Shown: positions 17,239 through 26,529 of the stretch, piece by piece
Layout: every line of letters starts with the position of its first letter
Numbering within the stretch: position 1 is the first letter of the stretch
DNA from: Anderseniella sp039978075
Lineage (GTDB): Bacteria; Pseudomonadota; Alphaproteobacteria; Rhizobiales; Aestuariivirgaceae
Assembly (NCBI GenBank): GCA_039978075.1
Contig: JBDWCA010000002.1
Location: forward strand, 1-64,000
DNA length: 64,000 bases
Direction: 5' to 3'
Notes under the pieces: model-generated
Database searches by the model: none
Seen by the model: only the letters and a program-made list of their open reading frames with translations
What the model was told of the DNA's origin: nothing
Position numbers and translations under genes: made by a program

Positions 17239-17919
17239 TCAGGATTGCGGGTTTTCCGCTATTGCAGCTTCGATCAGCCGCCTGGCTTCGTCTGCGACCC
17301 AGTCAGCAGGCCCGAGCAGGCGGCCGATTTCCCGCCCCTCCCGGTCAACCAGCACCGTCAGCGGCAAGCCGAATGCGCCCAGTTTCTGCATGGCCTTGGT
17401 CGTCTGGTCGACATAAAGCGCAAGATTGTCTGCCTTGATCTCCTTCAGGAAGGCTGATGACGCTTCTGCCCCTTTCAGGTCAACACTCAGCGCCACCACT
17501 TCAAACTGATCACTGCCGTAAAGTTCCTGGAGCTTGGCAAGATGGGGCATTTCTGCACGGCACGGACCGCACCAGGTCGCCCACAGATTGACCAGGGCAA
17601 CCCGGCCCTTCCAGTTGCCCATGTCAATTGTCTTGCCATCGGCATCCTTGAAATCGCCGGTCACCACCTCGGGCCGGTCCTTCTTGAACACGAATGGCGC
17701 CATTGCACCGGTGGACAGGGACCTGTCCAGTTTCGAAACCGTACTGTCAGATGAAGCAGGTGCAGCCGCCTCGACTTTCTTTTGGCCAACCTCTTCATTG
17801 CCATTGCTGCCCAACATCGCGTAAACCCCGCCTACGGCAACCGCGAGACCGGCCGCAACGATGCCGAGCATCTTGTTGCGGGATGATGATGGTTGTGGCT
17901 TGGGGCTGCTACTGGTCAT
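17239..17919 (-). CDS. TlpA-type thiol:disulfide interchange protein
   Basis: A 226-residue membrane-anchored thioredoxin-fold protein acting in the periplasm. A single transmembrane helix lies at about residues 16-36 (KMLGIVAAGLAVAVGGVYAM). The redox motif WATWCGPCRAEMPHLAKL and the cis-proline region FGLPLTVLVDREGREIGRL follow. TlpA proteins keep periplasmic thiols reduced, for example for cytochrome oxidase assembly. The start at 17919 is chosen over a TTG at 17955. It is divergent from argH, an arrangement common in Rhizobiales. Confidence 0.92.
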   Translation of the reverse strand: MTSSSPKPQPSSSRNKMLGIVAAGLAVAVGGVYAMLGSNGNEEVGQKKVEAAAPASSDSTVSKLDRSLSTGAMAPFVFKKDRPEVVTGDFKDADGKTIDMGNWKGRVALVNLWATWCGPCRAEMPHLAKLQELYGSDQFEVVALSVDLKGAEASSAFLKEIKADNLALYVDQTTKAMQKLGAFGLPLTVLVDREGREIGRLLGPADWVADEARRLIEAAIAENPQS

Positions 17920-17973
17920 GGTTTTTCCGGGCTTTTTGGGTTCTTGAACATGCAAACTGATGGCAGGTCATAG

Positions 17974-19353
17974 ATGACAAATAAGATGTGGGGCGGCAGG
18001 TTCAACACCGGTCCCGATGAGATAATGGAAAAGATCAATGCCTCGATCAGCTTTGATCAGCGTCTTTTTGCACAGGATATCGCTGGTTCGATAGCCCATG
18101 CCACCATGTTGGGGGAATGCGGCATCATTGCCAAATCAGATGTCCGTGACATAGTGCGTGGCCTCAAGGCCATCGGCAAGGACATCGAAGCAGGACGATT
18201 CACGTTTTCAGCGGCGCTTGAAGACATTCACATGAATGTGGAATCAGCCCTCAAGGACCGCATTGGCGACGCCGCCGGCAGGCTGCACACGGCGCGCTCT
18301 CGGAATGATCAGGTGGCAACCGATTTCAAGCTTTACGTCCGCGATTGCCTGGACATGTTTGATGAACAACTGCTGGGACTGCAGCGCGCACTCGCCAAAA
18401 AGGCACTGGCACATGCTGATGCGGTGATGCCCGGGTTCACCCACTTGCAGACCGCACAACCGGTCACCTTCGGTCATCACCTGCTGGCCTATGTGGAAAT
18501 GATAGCGCGCGACCGCTCACGTTTTGCCGATGCCCGCAGGAGAATGAACGAAAACCCGCTCGGGGCGGCGGCGCTCGCCGGCACATCATTTCCGATTGAT
18601 CGTACAATGACCGCAAAAGCACTCGGATTTGACCGCCCGACACGCAATTCCCTTGATAGCGTGGCGGACCGCGATTTCGTACTGGAAACCCTTGCCGCAG
18701 CTTCGATCTGTGCCATGCACCTGTCGCGATTCGCTGAAGAACTGGTCATCTGGTCGACACCGCAATTCGGTTTTGTCAACCTCTCGGACCGCTTCACCAC
18801 CGGCTCGTCGATCATGCCGCAAAAGAAAAATCCCGATGCAGCCGAGCTTATACGTGCCAAGCCGGGTCGCATTCTGGGTGCATTCACCAGTCTCCTGCTG
18901 GTCATGAAGGGTTTGCCGCTGGCCTACTCCAAAGACATGCAGGAAGACAAGGAACCGGCATTTGACGCCATTGACGCGCTGTCACTGGCGATTGTGGCCA
19001 TGACCGGCATGGTGTCCGACATGGAACCTGCCACAGACAAACTGGAAGCCGCAGCCGGTGCCGGATACTCAACCGCAACCGATCTTGCGGACTGGCTGGT
19101 ACGGGTTCTCGCGATGCCGTTCAGGAATGCCCATCATGTAACCGGCACGCTGGTTGCGATGGCCGAAAACAAGGGCGTGGAACTGGACGGGTTGAGCCTT
19201 CAGGACATGCAGAGCGTTGAACAACGCATAACCTCCGATGTGTTCAAGGTGTTGACGCCGCGCGCATCCGCCGGTTCGCGCAAGAGCTTCGGCGGGACCG
19301 CGCCTGCAAATGTAAACCGCGAGGCAAAGCGCTGGTTGAAACTCCTGGCCTGA
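17974..19353 (+). CDS. argH: argininosuccinate lyase
   Basis: A 459-residue tetrameric lyase that splits argininosuccinate to arginine and fumarate, the last step of arginine synthesis. The fumarase/aspartase superfamily signature GSSIMPQKKNPDAAELIR carries the catalytic serine loop. Also visible are MWGGRF at the N-terminus, HTARSRNDQVATDFKLYVRD and GFTHLQTAQPVTFGHHLLAY with the catalytic histidine. Length is standard. It lies between tlpA and the lysA group as in other Rhizobiales, but is followed here by two extra genes. Confidence 0.98.
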   Translation: MTNKMWGGRFNTGPDEIMEKINASISFDQRLFAQDIAGSIAHATMLGECGIIAKSDVRDIVRGLKAIGKDIEAGRFTFSAALEDIHMNVESALKDRIGDAAGRLHTARSRNDQVATDFKLYVRDCLDMFDEQLLGLQRALAKKALAHADAVMPGFTHLQTAQPVTFGHHLLAYVEMIARDRSRFADARRRMNENPLGAAALAGTSFPIDRTMTAKALGFDRPTRNSLDSVADRDFVLETLAAASICAMHLSRFAEELVIWSTPQFGFVNLSDRFTTGSSIMPQKKNPDAAELIRAKPGRILGAFTSLLLVMKGLPLAYSKDMQEDKEPAFDAIDALSLAIVAMTGMVSDMEPATDKLEAAAGAGYSTATDLADWLVRVLAMPFRNAHHVTGTLVAMAENKGVELDGLSLQDMQSVEQRITSDVFKVLTPRASAGSRKSFGGTAPANVNREAKRWLKLLA

Positions 19354-19377
19354 TCCGGCCCATCGCATCATGGCCGG

Positions 19378-20295
19378 TCACACAGCGGCATCTTCCCCCA
19401 GTTCGAGCAAGACGATCTCGGGCGGAGAGCCAAACCGGATCGGCGCAATTGAGCAGCCAAGCCCACCCGAAACAATCAGGTGCCGGCCATTTTCAACAAC
19501 ATGGCCATAGGCATACCGGTTCCTGTATCGCGATGGCACCATCGGTGAATAGCCGAAAAGCCGGACCTGCCCGCCATGGGTATGGCCTGACATGGTTACC
19601 GAGACGCGACCTGGAACACTGGGGAAAATATCCGGTTCATGCGCCATCAGCAGCACCGGCGCGGTATCTGTGATTTTAGCCAGAGTGCCATCAAGGTCAT
19701 CCGTTCCCTGCCAATGGCGGCGGCCGTATTTTGCATGCGGAAGAAACGCGAGCTGATCTCCCAGGCCGGCAATCCAGAAGGCCTTGTTGTCCTTCAGGAG
19801 CCTGACGGCGTCATTTTCCAGAACCGGTATACCTTGCCTTTGCAAAGCCAGCTGGCCGAAGGTGGGTCCGTGGCCTGCGCGCTGCGCGGTTTTATCTTCC
19901 CACCAGTCATGATTGCCCAGCACCGAGTAAACACCTGAAGGTGCCTCGAGTTTGCCCAGAGCAGGCGCCCAGTCCCTGGAGTGCACATAATCCGTCACCA
20001 GGTTCATGCCGGCGCCATAATCACCCAGCAGCAAGGTCAGGTCGGGCTTGAGATCATTTGTCCGTGCAACAATGTCGTTGATGCGCTCAACGGTCATCCA
20101 GGGTTTACAGGCATGAATGTCGGCAATCAGTGCCACGCGAAGTTTCAGACCGGCAGTCCAGTTCGGAGGCGTAAACCTGTATGTCTTGAGTCGCAGCCTG
20201 TACAGTGGCTCAATGGCAAATGCATAAGTGCTCAAAGCGGCTGAAGCGATAAACCCGCCACCCATAATCTTGAGGAACTGCCTTCGTGAAATCAT
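19378..20295 (-). CDS. Tat-exported metallophosphoesterase (YaeI-like)
   Basis: A 305-residue calcineurin-like phosphoesterase. The N-terminus ISRRQFLKIMGGGFIASAAL is a twin-arginine signal/anchor. Metal-binding motifs appear in order: IADIHACKP (D-x-H), LLGDYGAG (GD), LGNHDWWED (GNHD), LMAHEPD and SGHTHGGQVRLFGY. Family members cleave phosphodiesters or lipid pyrophosphates at the membrane; the substrate is not predictable. With the next gene it interrupts the usual argH-lptM-lysA order, on the opposite strand. Confidence 0.9.
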   Translation of the reverse strand: MISRRQFLKIMGGGFIASAALSTYAFAIEPLYRLRLKTYRFTPPNWTAGLKLRVALIADIHACKPWMTVERINDIVARTNDLKPDLTLLLGDYGAGMNLVTDYVHSRDWAPALGKLEAPSGVYSVLGNHDWWEDKTAQRAGHGPTFGQLALQRQGIPVLENDAVRLLKDNKAFWIAGLGDQLAFLPHAKYGRRHWQGTDDLDGTLAKITDTAPVLLMAHEPDIFPSVPGRVSVTMSGHTHGGQVRLFGYSPMVPSRYRNRYAYGHVVENGRHLIVSGGLGCSIAPIRFGSPPEIVLLELGEDAAV

Positions 20296-20491
20296 CTAAA
20301 CGACCCTGAATGCCTCCAATGCCCGACTTCACAAAGATATCATCAATGGCGGATTTTGAGGCAAGTTCGCCATAATGGATGTTTGGCCGCACTGTACATG
20401 AATTGCATACCGCACGGTTAATGACTAAGTGATTGGTGCCGAGCAATATCTTAGGGGCAGGACCCTGTTTGCCAAAAAAAAGAGGTAACGC

Positions 20492-21118
20492 ATGCGCTGG
20501 CTGGTAATTTATCTGCTGCTGATCGCTGTAATCTGGCTGTTCGTCACCAACAGAACGTGGCGGCGTGGCCTGCTGGCATTTTCTACAATCGTGTTTGGTG
20601 TGTTCATGCTGATCTTCACGCTGACCCAGCGCGACACGGATGGCGAGGTCAAAACCGCTGACAGGTTCTCCGAGGTCCGCAGGCAGGAAAGTGTGACATA
20701 TGGCGCGGTAAAAACGACCGACATTGCCATTGGTCAGACAAGCCTGGTCAATCCTGTTCGAACTGTGTTCGACAGCGCCGGCAGGGAACGTGCCGAACCC
20801 GATCTGTTCAGATGGCAATTGCAGACATCGCTCACCAACCGCTCGACCGAGTTCACAGTCGCCAGCGTCACCTTGCGGGTCACCTTGTATTCCTGCCCGG
20901 CATTTTACGATGTGATCCAGGCAGATATCGACCCAGGCAAGCTCAACGCCAACTGCACCGTGATCGGAACTCGCACCGTCGGTTTTGGGCCGCTGGAGAT
21001 GAAGCCCGCCAAAAGCTATCAGGGCGAGCAGCTTGTCACCTTCCCGAACCAGCCGGAACCTCGCAATCCGCGGTACTGGATCGAGGTGCAGACGGTTACC
21101 GCAAAGCAGGGCGGATAA
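20492..21118 (+). CDS. hypothetical membrane protein
   Basis: A 208-residue protein of unknown function. Two close hydrophobic helices (about residues 2-20 and 27-45) separated by TNRTWRRG are followed by a roughly 160-residue, probably periplasmic, domain with two cysteines (YSCPAFYD and NANCTVIG) that could form a disulfide. The domain contains a beta-rich stretch like an immunoglobulin-type fold (FRWQLQTSLTNRSTEFTVAS). AGAGG lies shortly before the ATG. It is divergent from the metallophosphoesterase. Confidence 0.7.
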   Translation: MRWLVIYLLLIAVIWLFVTNRTWRRGLLAFSTIVFGVFMLIFTLTQRDTDGEVKTADRFSEVRRQESVTYGAVKTTDIAIGQTSLVNPVRTVFDSAGRERAEPDLFRWQLQTSLTNRSTEFTVASVTLRVTLYSCPAFYDVIQADIDPGKLNANCTVIGTRTVGFGPLEMKPAKSYQGEQLVTFPNQPEPRNPRYWIEVQTVTAKQGG

Positions 21119-21234
21119 TCCATATGCCTGAGCGCGTCTAAAATTACTCCAATGCACAACTTGCCACTTTGCCTGCACCCCCGGTTTAGGGTACAAGAAA
21201 CGAACTGAAAGAACTCTCGTCTGGATTCGGGCCC

Positions 21235-21384
21235 ATGGAACTGCGCAAACTTATCGTTCTTGCCCTGCTGGCAGTTTCGCTGTCGGCATGCGGTGTACGC
21301 GGTCCTCTGGAGCCACCCCCCGGTGCTGCAGCGCCTGACCCGGACGAACCCGCCGCCATTGACCCGCTCATAAAACCGAACTGA
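21235..21384 (+). CDS. lptM: small LptM-like lipoprotein
   Basis: A 49-residue lipoprotein. The signal peptide ends in the lipobox LSAC with Cys19, directly followed by GVRGPLEPPPGA, matching the CGxxGPL pattern of LptM/YifL, which assists LPS-transport protein assembly at the outer membrane. The rest is short, acidic and proline-rich. It sits 130 bases upstream of lysA, the position of this gene across proteobacteria. Confidence 0.85.
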   Translation: MELRKLIVLALLAVSLSACGVRGPLEPPPGAAAPDPDEPAAIDPLIKPN

Positions 21385-21514
21385 ATATCGTCTTCGTCAC
21401 TTGTTGTTCATGCGGCTTCAACAACGATGACATTCAGGCAGGGCAACGTGCATTCGAATGAACGCCTAACGTTGCACTGACACCTTCTGATCCAGCAGTC
21501 TGACCGGTTATCCC

Positions 21515-22783
21515 ATGCATCATTTTACCTATCGAAACGGCACTCTTCACGCTGAAGACATCGATCTTGCCGAACTGGCTGAAGACGTCGAAACGCCGTT
21601 TTACTGCTATTCAACGGCTACGCTCACCCGGCATCTTGAAGTTCTGAAAGCAGCTTTTCACGATATTGATCTCACCATCTGCTATGCGATGAAGGCAAAT
21701 TCCAATCAGGCGGTCATCAAGACACTTGCAGATCTGGGTGCCGGCATGGACGTGGTGTCGGAAGGCGAATTGCGCCGTGCCCGGGCTGCCGGCGTACCAG
21801 CCCGCAAGATTGTGTTTTCCGGCGTCGGCAAAACTGCGGCAGAGATGTCTTTTGCGCTGCGCGAAGGCATTGCCTGCTTCAATGTTGAAAGTGAAGCTGA
21901 GCTGGAGCTTTTGTCCGACGTTGCCCGCCGCTTAGGCGAAACGGCAACTATCTCCATCAGGGTCAACCCGGATGTTGACGCCAAGACCCACGCAAAAATC
22001 ACCACCGGCAAATCAGAAAACAAATTCGGCATTTCCATGAGCCGGGCGCGGGAAGTCTATGCCCGGGCAGCGTTGCTGCCGGGCCTGCGGATCAGTGGCG
22101 TCGATGTGCACATCGGTTCCCAGATCACCACCCTTGAGCCCTATCACCAGGCGTATACCCTGCTGGGCGAACTGGTGCAGCAATTGCGCGAAGACGGTCA
22201 TGCCATCACCCACGTTGATTTCGGCGGCGGGCTGGGCGTTCCCTATCGCGGCACCAATGATGTGCCGCCGCATCCGGATGAATATGCCGCGGTCGTACGT
22301 GAAACCCTGGGCCACCTTGATTGCAAGTTTGTCATGGAACCCGGCCGCATGATTGCCGGCAATGCCGGCATTCTCGTTACCCGCGTCATTCACGTGAAAG
22401 AACAGGAAGGCAAAAAGTTCATCATCGTGGACGCCGCAATGAATGATCTGATACGGCCGACACTGTATGATGCCTGGCACGATATCATCACGGTTTCAGA
22501 ACCGGACCAGTCAGGCGCGACATCAATCGCTGATATAGTCGGCCCGGTGTGTGAATCCGGTGATTATCTGGCCCAGAACCGTCAGATGCCGCCTGTAAGG
22601 GCCGGCGATCTGATTGCGGTCATGACAGCAGGCGCCTACGGTGCGGTGCAGGCGGGAACTTATAATTCAAGATTGCTGGTGCCCGAAGTACTGGTCAATG
22701 GCGAGCGGTTTGCCATTGTCCGTCCCCGGCAAACCTATGAGGCATTGATCGGCATGGACCGGCTTGCCGGATGGCAGCAATAG
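21515..22783 (+). CDS. lysA: diaminopimelate decarboxylase
   Basis: A 422-residue PLP enzyme that decarboxylates meso-diaminopimelate to L-lysine. The PLP lysine is in CYAMKANSNQAV near residue 54. HIGSQITTLEPY, DFGGGLGVPYRG and EPGRMIAGNAG bind the cofactor phosphate, and the partner-subunit motif PVCESGDYLAQNRQMP includes the active-site cysteine. Length is normal. It is linked to asd through the lysine pathway and, by gene order, to lptM upstream and TIGR02302 downstream. Confidence 0.97.
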   Translation: MHHFTYRNGTLHAEDIDLAELAEDVETPFYCYSTATLTRHLEVLKAAFHDIDLTICYAMKANSNQAVIKTLADLGAGMDVVSEGELRRARAAGVPARKIVFSGVGKTAAEMSFALREGIACFNVESEAELELLSDVARRLGETATISIRVNPDVDAKTHAKITTGKSENKFGISMSRAREVYARAALLPGLRISGVDVHIGSQITTLEPYHQAYTLLGELVQQLREDGHAITHVDFGGGLGVPYRGTNDVPPHPDEYAAVVRETLGHLDCKFVMEPGRMIAGNAGILVTRVIHVKEQEGKKFIIVDAAMNDLIRPTLYDAWHDIITVSEPDQSGATSIADIVGPVCESGDYLAQNRQMPPVRAGDLIAVMTAGAYGAVQAGTYNSRLLVPEVLVNGERFAIVRPRQTYEALIGMDRLAGWQQ

Positions 22784-22885
22784 CCCTCGTCATAAATCCG
22801 AAGTGATCACTTTTGCGTTTACTGTGGTGTTGTTTGGCCAATAACGGCCCTTGCTTTCGCCTTGTTATGCTAGAATGATCAGGCA

Positions 22886-25483
22886 ATGAAATTTGATCCG
22901 GCACAGATAATTTCCCGCAAGACGTCGCTTGCCAAGACGGCGATGTACTGGGAGCGCCTGCTTGAACGGCTTTTCCCTGCAATGATGATTGTCGGAATTG
23001 TCCTGCTGGGCGTGCTGTCCGGCGTATTGAATCTGGTGCCTGTCTGGTTGAAATTGACCCTGCTTGGCGCAGCCGGTGTCGGGTTTTTGTATTCTCTGAA
23101 AAACCTGGGCGGCCTGTCCTGGCCATCTGACGAAGCAGCTCTTGCCCGCATTGAACGCAAGTCAGGCAAGATGCATCGGCCCGCATCCGGCTGGACCGAC
23201 AAATTGGCCGATGAACCCTCTGCCAGTCCCGAACAAAGAGCGCTGTGGCAGGCCCATCGGCGACGTATGGCGAAACAGCTGAATGACCTGAAAGCAGGTG
23301 CGCCACGCTCACCGTTGCCACGCATCGACCAGAATGCCCTGCGCAACACCCTGGCGATTGCGTTGATTGCAGCAGGCGTCCTGAGCGCCGGCACATGGCG
23401 TGAGAAAATTGCCGAAGCTGTTGCCGTGACCGCACCGGCTCCCGTCAATGCCATAGCAATGGACGCATGGCTCAACCCGCCGTCTTACACTGCCAAACCG
23501 CCGGTGCTGCTGACACGTCGCGCACAAGTGGCTTCAGATACCCGTGAAGCCACCGTGATTTCTGTTCCGCAGGGCTCTGAACTGGTGGTTCGGTTGAACG
23601 GGGCAGACGATCTCAAGGTTATCTTGACCGACCCCGCATCGAGCGCTGAGACACCGGCCGTCATTGACACGCTTGAGGCTGCCGGTCTCAAGACCGACGC
23701 AGCGGACCAGGCAGAGGCAACACCGTCTGCGACACAGGAACTGCGCACGAAAATCCAGAAGTCGGCAATTGTATCAGTGAGCGGCGCAGGCCGTGAGCTG
23801 GGCATGTGGACCGTAAATGTCATCGCCGACCTGCCACCTGTCGTAACTGTACCCGAGCAGATTCAGATCACTCCGTCCGGTGCATTCTCGCTGCCATGGA
23901 AAGTGACAGATGATTACGGTGTGACATCACTGTCCGGCCGGGTTGCACTGCACCGCGACGGGTTGGACGTCGACAAGATCGATATTGACAGCCCCTTCCT
24001 GTCGCAAGCGCCGGAATTTGCCATTTCAATGCGCAAGGTCAATCCGAGACAGGCCGAGGGTAAAAGCTTCCAGGATCTGACAGCACATCCCTGGGCCGGG
24101 TTGCCGGTTGAGATTGTCATCGAAGGCATGGACCAGGCAGGCCAGTCCGGTCGCAGCGATATTGTGAAGCTTGCCTTGCCGGAACGCCAGTTTTCCAAAC
24201 CGCTCGCCCAGGCCCTGGTCGAGCAGCGCAAGAACATCTTTTTCCAGCCGGACAATCAGCGTGATGTCGTGCGCGCGCTTTCCGCCATTCTGGTATGGCC
24301 GAAAGGCGTGGTCGAAAAATCAGGCGTCTATCTGGGCATCCGGCACGCGGCTGCCAAGCTGTACCGGGCACGCACCCACGAGGAGTCGCAACAGGTTGCA
24401 GATACTCTTTGGGAAATTGCGCTGAGCATAGAAAGCGGCAATCTTCATGATTCACTGAAAAAACTGCAGGCAATCAAGAAAGAGCTTGAGAAGGCTCTTG
24501 CAGAAGGCGCACCGGAAGAAAAAATCGCCGATCTGATGAAGCAACTGCGCGAGGCCATGAACGAGTATCTGCAGGCCATGCAGCAGCAGATGCAGGAAAA
24601 CCAGCGCAACAATCCGCAGGCGCAAAACCAGCAGCAGCAAAATCGCGCCGAGCAGGAAGTACGCTCGCAGGATCTGCAGCGCATGATGGACATGATCGAG
24701 AATCTCGCCAAGTCCGGCGCACGCGATGCTGCCCAGCAAATGCTGTCGGAACTGGAAAACATCCTGCAGAACCTGCAGCCCGGACAGCGCCAGGCTAATC
24801 CGCAGAGAACATCGCCAATGGCGAAAATGCTCGACCAGCTGTCGGAAATGATGCGCCGCCAGCAGCAACTGATGGATCAGACCTTCCAGATGCCGCAGAA
24901 CGGCCAGCAGCGCTCGGGCGATCAAAATCAGGCACAGCAGGGTGAGGAAGGTCAGGAGCCGGGCGGGCGTGGCCAGTCCGAACAACAGACACCCGGCAAC
25001 GGCCAGTTGTCACAGCAGCAGGGCGATCTGGGCAAGATGCTCGAACGCCTCATGGAGCAGATGCAACAGCAGGGTCTGCAATCGCCGGATGGTCTGGGAC
25101 GGGCCCAGCAGCAGATGGGCGAGGCTTCCGGTGAATTGGGCCAGGGTCAGCGTGATGAAGCGCTCGGCAGCCAGGGCGAAGCCATGCGCGGGCTTCGTGA
25201 AGGTGCCCGCAACATGGCGCAGCAACTGATGCAGCAGGGCACCGGCAACGAAGGCAATGTCGGCCGCCATGGCGAAGGCCGCGGCGAACAGCGCGACCCG
25301 CTGGGTCGTCCGCTTCCCTCACAGGGTGAAGAATACGGCCAGCGCGACAACATGGTGCCTCAGGAAGCAGAAGTGGAACGCGCCAGACGGATTCTCGATG
25401 CACTGCGTTCGCGCGCCAATGAGGCAGACCGTCCCAAACTTGAACTTGATTATATCGATCGTCTGCTCAAGGGCCTGTATTAG
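22886..25483 (+). CDS. TIGR02302/DUF4175 family protein, Gln-rich
   Basis: An 865-residue alphaproteobacterial membrane protein of unknown function. Two hydrophobic hairpin helices lie at about residues 30-70 and a third at about 150-165, then a periplasmic region of beta-type repeats (about 200-430). The second half (about 530-800) is low-complexity coiled coil with many Gln runs, such as NEYLQAMQQQMQENQRNNP. The last 50 residues, from about VERARRILDALRSRANEA to the end, are a conserved helical tail. The family consistently follows lysA in Rhizobiales. A role at the envelope is likely but unproven. Confidence 0.88.
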   Translation: MKFDPAQIISRKTSLAKTAMYWERLLERLFPAMMIVGIVLLGVLSGVLNLVPVWLKLTLLGAAGVGFLYSLKNLGGLSWPSDEAALARIERKSGKMHRPASGWTDKLADEPSASPEQRALWQAHRRRMAKQLNDLKAGAPRSPLPRIDQNALRNTLAIALIAAGVLSAGTWREKIAEAVAVTAPAPVNAIAMDAWLNPPSYTAKPPVLLTRRAQVASDTREATVISVPQGSELVVRLNGADDLKVILTDPASSAETPAVIDTLEAAGLKTDAADQAEATPSATQELRTKIQKSAIVSVSGAGRELGMWTVNVIADLPPVVTVPEQIQITPSGAFSLPWKVTDDYGVTSLSGRVALHRDGLDVDKIDIDSPFLSQAPEFAISMRKVNPRQAEGKSFQDLTAHPWAGLPVEIVIEGMDQAGQSGRSDIVKLALPERQFSKPLAQALVEQRKNIFFQPDNQRDVVRALSAILVWPKGVVEKSGVYLGIRHAAAKLYRARTHEESQQVADTLWEIALSIESGNLHDSLKKLQAIKKELEKALAEGAPEEKIADLMKQLREAMNEYLQAMQQQMQENQRNNPQAQNQQQQNRAEQEVRSQDLQRMMDMIENLAKSGARDAAQQMLSELENILQNLQPGQRQANPQRTSPMAKMLDQLSEMMRRQQQLMDQTFQMPQNGQQRSGDQNQAQQGEEGQEPGGRGQSEQQTPGNGQLSQQQGDLGKMLERLMEQMQQQGLQSPDGLGRAQQQMGEASGELGQGQRDEALGSQGEAMRGLREGARNMAQQLMQQGTGNEGNVGRHGEGRGEQRDPLGRPLPSQGEEYGQRDNMVPQEAEVERARRILDALRSRANEADRPKLELDYIDRLLKGLY

Positions 25484-25902
25484 ACCCGGCAGTCTTTTGC
25501 AGGTATCGAAAACCTGATTGAATTTCAATAGCTTACCGAAACACACAGGGCTCGTTTACCTGCTGTCAGGCACTGGCTCGCATCAACCGGTTCATCCGCG
25601 ATTTGCACAGCTTACAGCGCACTCTGCCTGCGATGTGATAAAATGCACATCTGCTCTCGTCGTCCCCTTCTACGGTCATTACCAACAGAAACGCGAACAG
25701 CTCAGACCCCTCAAGCGACAGCGTTTCTTAAATCTCTCACCGGTTTTCCCTGGCCGGTCAGAAAGAAAAGGTCCCGGCAGGTTGCCCCTCTCCTGCTGGT
25801 CCCAAAACGGAAAAGGCAGCTTGTCCTCCTCGGAAAAGCTGCCTTTTTCTGTTTTGCCAGGGCCTGCGCCCGATCAGGTGTACACCCGGCGTTTTCAATT
25901 CG
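25484..25902. other. gene-free 419-base region
   Basis: Between the TIGR02302 gene and the 3' end of hpt there is no convincing reading frame; a 133-codon plus-strand frame has no family character and runs into hpt. The region contains a strong bidirectional terminator at 25811-25847 and two smaller hairpins (CCGG/CCGG near 25740-25758, and GCAGG/CCTGC near 25775-25800). The terminator explains the end of hpt and may also end an unrecognised plus-strand RNA. Confidence 0.5.
25811..25847. terminator. bidirectional intrinsic terminator (hpt)
   Basis: AAAAGGCAGCTT (25811-25822) pairs perfectly with AAGCTGCCTTTT (25836-25847) around a 13-base loop. The A/T tails give U-runs in both directions. 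On the minus strand it lies 56 bases after the hpt stop. Confidence 0.85.
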
Positions 25903-26454
25903 TCACTTGGGGTTTGTGACATAGCCGACAAACGGCAATTCACGGAACGCATGGGCCATGTCCATGCCGTACCCGACGACAAACTTGTCCGGGCATTCAA
26001 ACCCCGTGAAATCGGCATCAAGTTCCGCTGCCCTGTGGCCCGGCTTGTCAAGCAGCACAGCGGTCAGCACGCTGCGGGCACCACGCGCCGCCAGCAGGTC
26101 CTTGGCGAAAGCCAGCGTCCTGCCTGACTCAAGAATGTCGTCTATCAGAAGAACATCGCGCTCGGTCACGTCTGTCTGGATATCCCGCAAGACCTCAACC
26201 TGCCCCGACGACGAGGTTTGTGCGCGATAGCTGGCCAGCATCATGAAATCAACTTCCGGCGACAGTCCGGCACCATGCATGGCGCGCAGCAGGTCGGCTG
26301 CAAATATGAAACTGCCCTTCAACACAGGCACCACGAGAAGCCGCTCAGGATCACGCCCGGCAACCGCATGGGCGATTTCCGCTACCCGGGCAGCAATTTC
26401 GGCTTCACTGAACACAATCTCGATTGTATGGCCGTCAATTGTAATACCCGTCAT
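25903..26454 (-). CDS. hpt: hypoxanthine phosphoribosyltransferase
   Basis: A 183-residue purine-salvage enzyme converting hypoxanthine or guanine plus PRPP to IMP/GMP. The PRPP motif is VLLIDDILESGRTLAFAK. The N-terminal VPVLKGSFIFAADLLRAM binds pyrophosphate, and the C-terminal DKFVVGYGMDMAHAFRELPF contacts the base. Length is typical. It lies 75 bases downstream of the zinc-ribbon gene, on the same strand, and probably shares its transcript; a strong terminator follows. Confidence 0.96.
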   Translation of the reverse strand: MTGITIDGHTIEIVFSEAEIAARVAEIAHAVAGRDPERLLVVPVLKGSFIFAADLLRAMHGAGLSPEVDFMMLASYRAQTSSSGQVEVLRDIQTDVTERDVLLIDDILESGRTLAFAKDLLAARGARSVLTAVLLDKPGHRAAELDADFTGFECPDKFVVGYGMDMAHAFRELPFVGYVTNPK

Positions 26455-26529
26455 GGCTGCTCATCCCGCAATCAGAAGTTGTCTCATCTGACCACAGACA
26501 AGATGGTCGTAATCACTCCGGGTGGTAGT

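Noticed and set aside
20210..21196. 328-codon minus-strand frame
   Set aside because: It is antisense to the plus-strand membrane protein and overlaps the metallophosphoesterase start; no family features.
24560..25290. Gln-rich repeats in the TIGR02302 gene as a DNA repeat array or CRISPR
   Set aside because: The repeats are degenerate CAG-type codons in a normal low-complexity coiled-coil region of this family; no spacer/repeat pattern.
25518..25919. 133-codon plus-strand frame
   Set aside because: It runs through a strong terminator into the antisense of hpt and has no family character.
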